Assembly: GCF_001610895.1 (NCBI RefSeq)
Contig: NZ_CP011273.1
Coordinates: forward strand, 310,001-374,000
Reading direction: 5' to 3'
Source of the DNA: Planctomyces sp. SH-PL62
GTDB taxonomy: Bacteria; Planctomycetota; Planctomycetia; Isosphaerales; Isosphaeraceae
Length of the DNA stretch: 64,000 nucleotides
Below, one piece after another: positions 47,801 through 56,600 of the stretch (positions within the stretch are counted from its first letter, which is position 1; every line of letters begins with the position of its first letter). Both the position numbers and the translations under genes were made by a program. The notes beneath the pieces are model-generated. The model had not been told where the DNA came from and did no database searches. It saw nothing but the letters and a program-made list of their open reading frames with translations.

Positions 47801-50111
47801 CGGGGTCGAACGCGACGTCCGCGATGAATCCCCCCCAGCGCGAGTAGATCTTGTCGCGAGCCGACCGCGAGGGGTCGAAGTACCGGCGCCAGTCCCAGCG
47901 GTCGGCGGGGACTTCCGTGATCGCATCAACCTTGTTGACGATGTTGGCCCAGAACGTCCTGAGGTCCGGGGCGCCGGGAAGGATGCAGGCCATCCCGACG
48001 ATCGCCACGGCGGCGGGAGGCGGGGAAGGCGGTCCCGCGGCCACGGCCGGCCGGGGGGATGACGCCAGGCGTCGGCTTCCTCCGGCCGAGACGTCCTCGT
48101 GAAGCTCGGCCAGCGTGCAGACGCCGTCGCGAAGCCCGGCGACCTGGCCGATCATGTACATCCCGCGCGCCCATTGCTCCTCGGCGTCGAGTTCGACGAG
48201 CCTGGACGCGGCCGGATCGTCGCCGAAGCGCGGATTGCGGTCGACCCCCTTCGAGGCGACCCGTAGGCGGCCGATGTTCAGCTCCTCCAGGCTCTGGCGC
48301 AGCTCCTCGGAGGGGAGCCCCTGCCGGAGCAGCCGCCGCTTCTCGCCCTCGAAGTCCGCGACGAAGGGGGACGACACGCATCGCGTCGCGTGCCCCGGCC
48401 CGCTTTCGAGCAACACCGTACGGTCGCAGGCGAGGGCCGCCCGCTGGAAGCTCTCGGTGATCGCGCCGGTCTGGACCGCCTCGCGGGTGAAGAGGTAGGC
48501 CGTCCCCAGCAGCACGCCGACGCGCACGCCGCGCCGGATCAAGGGCGCCGCCAGCGCGCCGACCATCGCGGCCGAGAGGCCGTCGTGCACGCCGCCGGCG
48601 AACAGCACGTGATGGGAAGAGGCGTCGACGCCGGGCGTCAGGTGCTCGGCGAGGACCTCGATCAGGCTCTCCCAGAGCACGAAGCTCGTCCTCGGCCCGA
48701 CGTGCCCCCCGCACTCCCGACCCTCGAAGACGAACCGATTGGCACCCTCCTTGAGGAACATGCGGAGCAGCCCCGGCGACGGGACGTGGAGGTAGGTCGT
48801 CACCCCCGAGTCCTCCAGGGCCTTCGACTGGTCGGGACGGCCTCCGGCGATCAGCGCGAACGGGGGGCGGTACTCGCGGACGACTTCGAGCTGCTCCGCC
48901 CGCAGCTCCGGCGGGACGAAGCCGAGCACGCCCACCCCCCAGGGGCGATCCCCCAGGCGACTCCGCGTCTGCTCCAGCAGCGTCCGCGCCTCGGGGCCGC
49001 GCATCAGAGCCAGCGCCAGGAACGGCAGGCCGCCGGCCTCAGCGACCGCGTCGGCGAACTCCGCCCGGTCGCTGACGCGGGTCATCGGTCCCTGAACGAT
49101 CGGAAACCTCGTGCCGTGCGCCCGCGCCCAGGGCGAGCCCTCGGCGAAAGGGCCGGTTTCGCTCTCCGTCGCGAGCGCCTCGCGGACGGCGGCCCGCAGG
49201 CCGGTCAGGACGCCGCCGACCGTGCCGAATTTCCGCGCCAGATCGGCGGCGAACGCCGCGTCTTGCCCCAGGGCCAGGAGGGACGTCTCGGGCGTCCGCC
49301 AGTCGACCCGCCGCCGGATCGCGGCCCGCCAGGCGTGGCGCACCGCCGCCGCCGGCTGCTCCGCGAGCAGGGCCGTGGCCTCCAGTCGTCGCAGCTCGAC
49401 GGCGCCGGGCAGGTCGGGCCGGGAATAGGCGCGGAAGCCCGCCCCGAGCCCGCTCCCCAGGCAGATCGTCTCACTCCCGTCCATGACCCGGACCCGATCC
49501 CGCAGCCGATCCGACGCGGGAGACTCCCTGGTCAAGAGAAGCTGCCCATCGAGCACCGCGCCCGCCGCGCCGGCGACCCGACAGGCGGCGGCCGTTCGCG
49601 GGCCGACGCCGCCGTACGCCCAGACCGGGATGTTCAGGCGGGGGATCAGCCGCTGGAGCAGGACGAAGGTCGTCTCGTCCCCCACCCATCCCCCGGCCTC
49701 ATTCCCCTTCGCGATCACCGCGTCGACCCCCGCGACCTGGCCCGCGACGGCGTCCTCCAGCCCCGTCGCGATCAGGAACGCTTTCAGCCCGGCGTCGTGG
49801 ATCAGCTCCACGAGCGGCTTCAGCCGGCCGGGATCGGCGCCGGCGAGGATGATCGTCTCCAGGCCGGCGAGAGGCCGGGCCAGGATCGCCCGGAGCAGGT
49901 CGGTCGCGCCCGCGTCCAGGAGGACCCCGAGCCGGTCCCGGCCCATCGTCGCCAGGCGATCCAGCGCCGTCAGGGCGAGGTCCATCTCATCGACGAATTC
50001 GAGATTGAGGACCCCGACGGCCCCGGCCCGGCTACCGGCGATCGCCAGCGACGGGTCCGGGAATCCCCCGGGCGTCAGCACCATCCAATCGAAGTCCGAC
50101 GTGTTCTTCAC
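41526..50111 (-). CDS. Type I polyketide/lipid megasynthase, (NPD)2-KS-AT-ACP-KR-DH
   Basis: Read as is, about 2,861 residues; restored, 2,881 ending at 41464. Two FMN-dependent nitronate-monooxygenase/PfaD-like barrels open the protein: residues 10-290 (NEAGGWVG) and 325-620 (RECGGHVG, with the usual His). Then KS (about 700-1145; Cys892, His1027, His1067), AT (about 1265-1575; Ser1366 in GHSFGE), a long Pro/Ser linker, ACP (Ser1954 in LGIDSIKRVEI), KR (about 2255-2535; TGGARGIT, Tyr2464) and DH (from about 2580; His2599 in HRLDGRPVFP). The barrels probably serve as an in-cis enoyl reductase. GTG 50111 follows GAGG. Overall like the PfaA/HglE 'secondary lipid' synthases. The last 100 residues as read are out of frame (see 41464-41880). 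Confidence 0.88.
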   Translation of the reverse strand: MKNTSDFDWMVLTPGGFPDPSLAIAGSRAGAVGVLNLEFVDEMDLALTALDRLATMGRDRLGVLLDAGATDLLRAILARPLAGLETIILAGADPGRLKPLVELIHDAGLKAFLIATGLEDAVAGQVAGVDAVIAKGNEAGGWVGDETTFVLLQRLIPRLNIPVWAYGGVGPRTAAACRVAGAAGAVLDGQLLLTRESPASDRLRDRVRVMDGSETICLGSGLGAGFRAYSRPDLPGAVELRRLEATALLAEQPAAAVRHAWRAAIRRRVDWRTPETSLLALGQDAAFAADLARKFGTVGGVLTGLRAAVREALATESETGPFAEGSPWARAHGTRFPIVQGPMTRVSDRAEFADAVAEAGGLPFLALALMRGPEARTLLEQTRSRLGDRPWGVGVLGFVPPELRAEQLEVVREYRPPFALIAGGRPDQSKALEDSGVTTYLHVPSPGLLRMFLKEGANRFVFEGRECGGHVGPRTSFVLWESLIEVLAEHLTPGVDASSHHVLFAGGVHDGLSAAMVGALAAPLIRRGVRVGVLLGTAYLFTREAVQTGAITESFQRAALACDRTVLLESGPGHATRCVSSPFVADFEGEKRRLLRQGLPSEELRQSLEELNIGRLRVASKGVDRNPRFGDDPAASRLVELDAEEQWARGMYMIGQVAGLRDGVCTLAELHEDVSAGGSRRLASSPRPAVAAGPPSPPPAAVAIVGMACILPGAPDLRTFWANIVNKVDAITEVPADRWDWRRYFDPSRSARDKIYSRWGGFIADVAFDPADFGMPPSSLRSIEPFQLLALAVVRSALEDAGYLNRPFPRERTSVILGAGGGGSDLTAGYMVRSCLPSLFNGEATAVTERLGDLLPEWTEDSFPGILMNVAAGRVANRFDLGGVNYTVDAACASSLAAVNLAVRDLEAGTSDVAIVGGVDAIQNPFAFLCFSKTQALSPNGRCRTFDAEGDGIAISEGFAAVILKRLDDAERDGDRVYAVIRGVGGSSDGRDRGLTAPRPEGQVRALRRAYAQAGYSPATVGLIEAHGTGTVAGDLAELKALGMFFGEAGATRQGCAVGSVKSMIGHTKATAGVAGLIKAALALNHRVLPPTLGVDRPNPKANFPESPFYVNTEPRPWIHAERAEPRRAGVSAFGFGGTNFHVALEEYTASFVADRGASRDPWPVELFVWRGRSRESLLEAVDRLAESLKSGARPDLGRLACTQARAAEAAEPGGPSLAIVASSVEDLAEKLDAARGLLRSDAARHHDSRGIHFADRPLASDGRIAFLFPGQGSQYVNMTRDLAVAFDEVRDCFERADRTLAAELGRPLSRWIFPPPAFGADEEKQLQMALTETQIAQPALAAADLAILRLLSNLGIEPEMAAGHSFGEFVALCAAGCYGERELLEIAAARGRFIRECTTEESGAMTAIVASPEELQPLLLADPGLTLANLNAPRQTVVAGTRAAVEKAMQWCQAHGLQARRLPVGCGFHSPLVAPAQRKLSERIRRLAIAAPRIPVYSNSTAATYPEDAAAVAELLADHLIRPVEFVRQIEAMYDAGARLFVEVGPRQVLSGLVGQILGDRPHVVASFDRPGVDGLGPLLHGLAALAAEGVPIRGDGLFQGRSTRPVDVSKPTERAEPSPTAWLVNGGSARPVRRKPVEAGTPSPPSPPPRSSAIDESFVVRRSSLHPARPGGNGHHPREVLPEAPPSGTPRQVRSPSRHDVLNGKDVIRDGSGGRARLPIHRGPADEGGSMTRSTVQSPRSNGEAPPPSHAEAVAPRDFPASSPPQAPPAPDGHGSADVARQFQQVMMRFLQTQETVMHDLLVYLGSQGPPAKAQAGRTHSHDEPNGEASAFLEGAAPASSPAVFRSLLDEVATTPAPSWPPADRAVSARPYEPASPKAPAGPEEGWREPSPNGGENGATARSIAAVPAAEAPSDRRRITERLLSIVGERTGYPEEMLSLDADLEADLGIDSIKRVEIAGTLVNSLTLPQGRSPDIESLTASRTLRQVVDHLTAFLDGDDGGGGNGDGERRAAEEDHRPFDGARTGHGVGRFALKSALAPSIGATADLAPGGLVVIVDDETGVGRRLAGLLNDRGRDVVRIVSEAGARVNDPDAVTAELRRPEEAARLVDELHARRGPVAALIHLGALRVDGAGSRRGDALTSLYLLCRALGPDLERAAAHGGAAILAATRLGGSFAVERPAPHDSPEAAGLAGFLKSLGHECPAVRIKAVDLPPAGPDVVADWLLDELTADDQLVEVGYRDGIRTILELSPAPLPAGAADLPLDGDSVVLVTGGARGITAEAALALMTAAPCTLVVVGRTPPPSGPEPVETAGIKEPRELGRAILEQLRASGNPVALATVEERRRRLLLEREVRENLERLRRTGARVEYATCDVRDAEAFGSLLDDVYRAHGRIDGVIHGAGVIEDRLVKDKTLESFERVVGTKAGAARILAERIRFDSLRFLVFFSSVSGRFGNRGQADYAAASEMLNKLAQDLDRRCPGRVVSINWGPWLGSGMVSPEVRRQFAERGVVLIPSEVGCELLLDELRHGRKGDVEILIGGAGGFESSGPPRATASVEAASTSRPLLRAAGVLSHGEDLVELRRPIDVKVDHYLQDHRLDGRPVFPFAMAMELMAEVASAGWPSLDLLAIGDIRLHRGVVLREDREDVRVVARTRTRPAGEAKGRRDEHPTARDLEVAILSAGDPRRVHYQASVRLGRRAEVGAAGHVADPRLLEGGGLKSMGVEEAYRDWLFHGPLFQGIASIEAIGPGGAGDPPPLLGPRLPARRRRRGMADRSDPGGQRPPDAGPLGEAPLGRDPAPRADRGIPAPRPGVAARRPGRPAAARRRSVMSCGSGPRARPRPATPTTIFRAPTVGSWGC

Positions 50112-50252
50112 CGTCCTCGCCTTTCGATGAACAGCCCGATTCTCCCGCCCCCCGGGCCGGCCGATTCGCACGGCCTCGGGGGACGGGTCGTCCCGGCTCG
50201 GCATGACCGATTTCAGAAGGAAAAGCCCACGAGGAATCGGAGGATCGACGCG

Positions 50253-50630
50253 TTAGACGTTGGTGATGGGGCCGTGGATGTCGTTGTCGGCCGTGGACGC
50301 CACGTTGAAGGCGACGGTCGTGTTGCGCTTCGTCGACCCGGCGGTGGTGAGAAAGAGCCCGCCGCCGACGCCCTTGCCGTTGGTCCCGTTCACGCCCAGG
50401 AACCCCCCGGAACCGGCGGAGCCGCCGATCGCCGAGTTCCCGGCGAAGAACGCGCCGATGGCCGCGTCGATCAGGTCGATCGCGGCGTCGGCCGCGACGT
50501 GGACGCCGCCGCCGTAGGCGTTGCCGCCGTTCCCACCGATCCCCTTGAGGCCCACGCTCCCGCCGTTGCCGCCGCGAGCCGTGTTGGAGACGACCGAGCC
50601 CCCCTTGTACGTCATTCGGCCGGCGGTCAC
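50253..50630 (-). CDS. C-terminal readable segment of the giant surface protein
   Basis: The last 125 residues in frame, from about 50800 to the stop at 50253. The glycine-rich loops end in a standard closing sequence (TTVAFNVASTADNDIHG). No sorting signal, membrane segment or autotransporter barrel is present at this end. Confidence 0.65.
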   Translation of the reverse strand: MTAGRMTYKGGSVVSNTARGGNGGSVGLKGIGGNGGNAYGGGVHVAADAAIDLIDAAIGAFFAGNSAIGGSAGSGGFLGVNGTNGKGVGGGLFLTTAGSTKRNTTVAFNVASTADNDIHGPITNV

Positions 50631-53600
50631 CGCGATGCCGCCGCCGAGGGCGTCTCCGCCGTTGCCGCCGTTGCCGCCGGTCCCGCCGGTGGCCGCGTTG
50701 CCGCCGTTGCCCCCCTGCGCGACGTTCGCGGAGACGGAGCCGCCGGTGACGGAGGTCGTGGCGCCCGAGGCGAGGCCGCCGCCGGTCGCGGCGCCGCCGG
50801 CGCCCCGGCCATCCCCGCGCCGCCGCTCCCCCCCGAACCGCCGAGCGCCTGGTTGTTGCCGATGTTCGTGGCGTCGATCGTCGCGACGCCCGAGAGGACC
50901 GCGACGCCGCCGCCGGTCGCGGCGCCGCCGGCGCCTCCGGCGTTGATCGTCCCAGCGCCCCCCGCGCCGCCCCGAGCGGCGTTGAAGCTGACCGTGAACC
51001 TGCTGAGGGTCAGCCCGCCCCCCTGGCGGAGCCCGGTCGCGAAGAGGCCGCCGCCGGTCGCCGAGCCGCCGGCGCCGCCGGTCCAGCCGCTGCCGCCGTT
51101 GCCGGCGTTGGCGTTGCCGAGCGACATCGAGCCCCCCGCCAGCGTGATCGAGCCCACCGAGGCGACGGAGCCGCCGATGGCGTCGCCGCCGTCGCCGCCG
51201 TCGCCGTCGACGCCGCTGCCGAAGCCTCGGCCGCCGTTGCCCGCGTTGCCGCCGATCGCGTTGTCGAGGAGGAAGCTGACGGTGGTCGCGGTGAAGTTGA
51301 AGGCCGCGTTCAGGATCGCGCCGCCGGTCGCGGCGCCGCCGTCGCCGCCGTCGCCGCCGTTGGTCCCGCCGCGAGGCGATGGCCCGCCGTCGCCCCCCTT
51401 GCCTCCGTTCCCGCCCGTGGCCTGATCGCTCGTGAACGAGCTGGGGGCCGCGAGGGTGAAGCCGTTCCCCTGGTTGGCGATCGCGCCGCCGCCGGCGGCG
51501 CCGCCGTTCCCGCCGTCGCCGCCGTCGCCCCGGATTCGCGGGTCGCCGCAGTAGGCGCCGCCGGCCCCGCCCGCGCCTCCGTTGCCGCCGTTGGCCTGGT
51601 CGTTCGTGAACGTCGCCTGCGTCCCGATCGAGAAGCCGGCCCCCTGGTTGAAGATCGCCCCTCCGATCGCCGAGCCGCCGTCGCCGCCGTCGCCGCCGTT
51701 GCCGCCGACGCCGGGGTCGTTGTGGCCGGTGAAGAAGGTGAAGCCGCCGTTGCCGCCGTGATCGCCGCCGGCGCCGCCGGCGCCGCCGTTCGCCCGGTTG
51801 TTGAGCAGCTTGTAATAGGCCGGGATCACGAAGTTGGAGGCCGAGTTGTCGAGCGCGCCGCCGCTGGCGTCGCCGCCGTCGCCGCCGTCGCCGCCGTTGC
51901 CCCCGAGGACGCCGTTGGCGTTGCCCGCGCCGGTCTGGCCGCCGTTGCCGCCGCCGAGGCCCCCTTGCCGCCGGCGCCGCCGTTCGCCGAGTCGCGGGAG
52001 AGGGCGTCGAACCTCGCCGCGATGTTGAAGATGGTCGTGTAGAACGGATTGATCGGGTTGCCGCTGGCGACCGCCGTGACGACGTCGCCGACCACGAGAC
52101 GCAGCGGAGTGACGTCGACGACCGGGTGGTTGTAGATCGCGCCGCCCCGGGCCGATCCGCCGTCGCCGCCCGCGCCGCCGTTACCCCCGGTTCCGCCGTT
52201 GGCGTTCTTGCCGGCGGTGATCCCGCCGTTGCCGCCGCCGGCCCCGCCCGCCCCGCCGGCCCCGCCCGTGGCCGAGTCGTCGGTGAGGAGCCCGAGGCTG
52301 ATGTTCAGGTTGACCCGCTGGTAGATCGAGACCGGGACGACGTTGGCGACGCCGATGTACTCGGTCGGGAAGGCGTTGCTCAGGGTGCTGAACTTCGCGA
52401 TGAGGAAGCCTTCGCCCGTGTTGTCGACGGCCCCGCCGGACGCGGCGCCGCCGTTCCCCCCCGCGCCGCCGTTTCCGCCGGTCCCGCCGTCCGCATTGCC
52501 GACGCCCAGGTTCTGGCCGCCGTTGCCGCCGCCGAGTCCCCCCGCGCCGCCGGCCCCGCCGGTCGCCGTATCGCTCACGAGGTTCGTGTCCGAGATGATC
52601 AGATTGGCGACCGAGACGTTGAACAGCGGGCTGTACGGTGGGCTGGCGACCCGACCGGCGACGACCACGCCGCCGGACTTGACCATCGTGATCGAGCTGA
52701 AGTCGGCGATGGTGAAGCCGTCGCCGCCGGGGAAGTTCGAGCTTCCCTCGCCGTCCTCGCTGCTTCCTCCGTTGCGGATGGCCCCGCCGATGGCGGCGCC
52801 GCCGTTGCCGCCGCCGCCGCCGTCGCCGCCGATGCCGCCGTCGGCGTCACCCGCGCCGCCGTTCCCGCCGCCGCCGCCTCCCGCTCCTCCGGCCCCGCCC
52901 ACGGCCTTGTCGCCGGTGAGTTCCCGGATCGTGATGTTGGCCGTCCCGATCGAGATGTTGAGGCGATTCGTCGTGTAGGCGGCCACGGCCAGGGTGCTGA
53001 ACTTGGCGACGATGAAGCCGTCGCCGCTGTTGTTGACGGCCCCGCCCGCGGCGTCGCCGCCGTCGCCTCCTCGTCCGCCGTCGCCGCCGACCCCGCCGTT
53101 CGCATGCAGGGTGGTCAGGGTGAAGCCGCCGTTGCCGCCGCCGGCCCCGCCTACACCGCCGGCCCCGCCGATCGCCGAGTCGTCCGAGAGCGTCGTGAGG
53201 TTGATGCTCAGGGAGTTCATGAAGACTTCGGGCCCGATCGCCGCGGCGTTCACGTTTCCGTTCCCGTTCGACGTATTCATCACGGTGCTGAAGACCGCGA
53301 TGAGGAAGCCGTCGGCGCTGTTGTCGATCGCGCCGCCGTAGGCGTCGCCGCCGCTCCCGCCCCAGCCGCCGTCGCCGCCCAGGCCGCCTGGCGTGTCGAG
53401 GGAGATGGGCGCGCCGGGATTGGGCGTGCCGGGGTTCTGAAGGTAGACGCCGCCGTCGCCGCCGCCGGCCCCACCCGCGCCGCCGGCCCCGCCGACGGCC
53501 GAGTCGCCGGAGAGGTTGCGGACGGTCAACGTGGCGTTGTGGACGAAGAGCTTCTGGATCGACGACTCCGAATTGAACCTTCCGTCGACCGCGCTGAAGA

Positions 53601-56600
53601 GGAGCGAGCGGAAGCTCACGCCGTCGTTGTCGATCGCGCCGCCGAAGGCGGAGCCGCCGCCGCCGCCGCCGCCGCCGTTCCCGCCGCGTCCGCCGCGAGC
53701 CTGGCCGATCACGCCGACGCCGCCGTTCCCGCCACCCGCTCCACCCGCTCCCCCCGCTCCGCCCGTGGCCGAGTCGTCGGACAGGTCGGTCACGGTGACG
53801 GACAGGGAGAAGAGGTCGACGAGCGGGCTGGAGAAGGTCGGGCCGCCGGAAGATCCGCCGCCCGACCAAGGGGTCGTGCTGAAGACGGCCGAGAGGAAGT
53901 TCGCCCCGGAGTTGTCGACGGCCCCGCCGTAGGCATTGCCGCCGTAGCCGCCATAGCCGCCGTCGCCGCCGACCCCGCCGTCGGCGTTGCCGAGGCTCGC
54001 GGTCGCGCCACCGTTGCCGCCCCCCGCGCCGCCGGTTCCGCCGGCGCCGCCGATCGCCTTGTTCCCGGAGAGCGACCGGACCCCGACGCTCAGGAACGCG
54101 AGCGGGCTGGGGGAGGCGACGTCCTGCGTGGAGACGTTTGAATTCCCGCCTCGCCCGCCGGCGAGGGTGCTGAACGACGCGACGGTGAAGTTGGCCCCGG
54201 AGTTCTCGATGGCGCCGCCGGCGGCGTATCCGCCCGAGCCGCCGCCGCCGCCGTCGCCTCCGCGAATGTTGCTGCCGTTCGCGTTCCCGCCCGAGGTGGT
54301 GAGTCCGCCGTTGCCGCCGCCGGCCCCGCCCGCGCCCCCCGCGCCTCCTCGGGCCGTATTGTCGTCCAGGACGTTGTACTGGATCGAGAAGAACAGGCTG
54401 GACGCCAGGCTCTGGGCGAGCGCGATCGGGACCCCGACGTCGAGGGTCGGTGAGGTCTTCAGGGAGCTGAATCCCAGCACGGCGAAGGACGAGGCGGTGT
54501 TGTTGATCGCGCCGCCGAGGCCCGCTCCGCCGGAGCCGCCGTATCCGCCGTTTCCGCCCACGGGGCCGTTGGCCTCGGTGCCGATGAACGTCAACGAGCC
54601 GTTGTTTCCACCGCCGCCGCCCGCGCCTCCCGCGCCGCCGGTCGCCGAGTTCCCGTTCAGGAGATTCAGGAGGATGGAAGATCCGAGGGCCCCGGCACCC
54701 GGCGCGGGGCCGGCACCCAGCGGGGTGAACGCGGCGATGGTGAAGGTCGCCCCGGTGTTGTCGATGGCGCCGCCGAGGCCGTCTCCGCCGCCCCCGCCGT
54801 ACCCGCCGTCGCCGCCGTTGGTGGTGCCTCGGCTGATGGCGCCGGTGAACGACTGGACGCCCAGGGTTCCGCCGGCGCCGCCGGCCCCGCCCGCCCCTCC
54901 GGCGCCGCCGGTCGCCGCGTTGCCGATCAGGAAGTTGAGGTTGGCCGGATCGAACCGCAAGCCGGGCGTCACCTGCCCGAACGGGCTCGGGATGCCGGCG
55001 GCCGGCGGGGCGATGTTGTAGACCAGGTTCGCGCCAGTGTTGTAAAGCGCGCCGCCGTGGCCGTCGCCACCCTCTCCGCCGTTGCCGCCGTCGCCGCCGT
55101 CGGCCGAGCCGCCGGCCGCGTTGCCGCGATAGGCCGTGACGCTGATCGAGCCGCCGAAGCCGCCGAGCCCTCCCGCGCCGCCGGCTCCGCCCGTGGCCGA
55201 GTTCGTGTTGAGCGGGCTGTTCAGGATGACCGCGCCGGCCGTCGTGTTGTAGATCGCCCCGCCGAACCCGTTACCGCCGGACCCGCCGTCGCCCCCCTTG
55301 CCGCCGAGGGCGCTTCCGCCGGACGCGTTCCCCGACTGCGCGAGGATGGCGATCGAGCCGCCGAAGCCGCCGAGCCCGCCGCCGCCGCCCGCCCCGCCGA
55401 CGGCCCGGTCTCCCGTGAACAGGCTCGCGGTCACCGCGAGGCCCGAGCCCGAATTGTAGAGCCCGCCGCCGCGACCGTCGCCGCCGAGTCCCCCCTTGCC
55501 GCCGACGCCCGCGTTCGCGCTCCCGAGAGTGAATCCAAAGGGAACGTCCCCGATGTTGATGATCGCGCCCGTTCCGCCGAGCCCCCCCGCGCCGCCGGCT
55601 CCGCCCGTGGCCGAATTGTTCGACAGCGTGCTGGAGATGATCCGAGGCCCGGCTCCTGAATTGAAGACGGCACCGCCCGAGCCGTTCCCGCCCGCGCCGC
55701 CGGCTCCTCCCGCACCTCCCTGACCGCTGCTGAACGGGATGCTGATGAGGCTGGCGACGAGGCTCGCCGCGCCCCCCGAGCCGCCGGCCCCGCCGGTCGC
55801 CGCGTTCCCGCTCAGGTCGCTCAACTGGACGAGCAGGTTGGCCCCAGAATTGAAGACGAACCCGCCGGAGCCGTCGCCGCCGCGACTGCCTGCGCCCCCC
55901 GGCCCGCCGACGGCGACCACGAAGGGGGTCGCCAGCAAGCTGCCGAACAGGCTCCCCAGCCCGCCCGAGCCGCCGGCCCCGCCGGTCGCCGTGTTCCCGG
56001 TCGCGCCGGTCACGGCGAGGATCTGGAGATTGCTCCCGGTGTTGTAAAGCGCGCCTCCCTGGCCCGCGCCGCCAGTTCCGCCCGCGCCGCCGGCCCCTCC
56101 CGTGACGACGATCGCGGGGTTCTGGTTGGTGGGGGTCGTCGAGATGCTGCTCAGAATGCCGCCCGATCCGCCGCCGCCGCCGGCCCCGCCGACCGCCGCG
56201 TTGGTCGTCACGACGGAAGACGCCGGGATTGCGAAATTATTGACTCCGTTCCAGATGCCGCCCCCCTGGCCCGCGCCGCCGGCTCCTCCTCGGCCCCCCG
56301 ACGCTCCCAGGACGTTCGCCGGGGTTCCGACGACCACGCCCCCGATAAAGCTCGCCGAGCCGCCGTCGCCCCCCCGGCCGCCGGTCGCGACGTTGCCGGT
56401 GAGGGTGAGGATCGCCGAGGCCTGCGCCAGCACCGCCAGCGCCGCGGGCGAGGCCGAGGGCGTCCCGACCGCCGTCGAGAACGTCACCAGCGAAGCGGGA
56501 TTGAACAGGCCGCCGCCGACGCCGGCGCCGCCGGCCCCGCCCAGGCCGCCGTTGGAGCCGTTGGCCGCTCCCGCGTTCACCTTGATGTTGAGCGCGCCGC

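Noticed and set aside
52126-54141. Plus-strand Ala/Val/Pro-rich frames opposite the giant surface gene
   Set aside because: They are complements of GGC/GCC repeat codons; the minus strand has the start site, LEPR-XLL-like motif and beta-helix opening.
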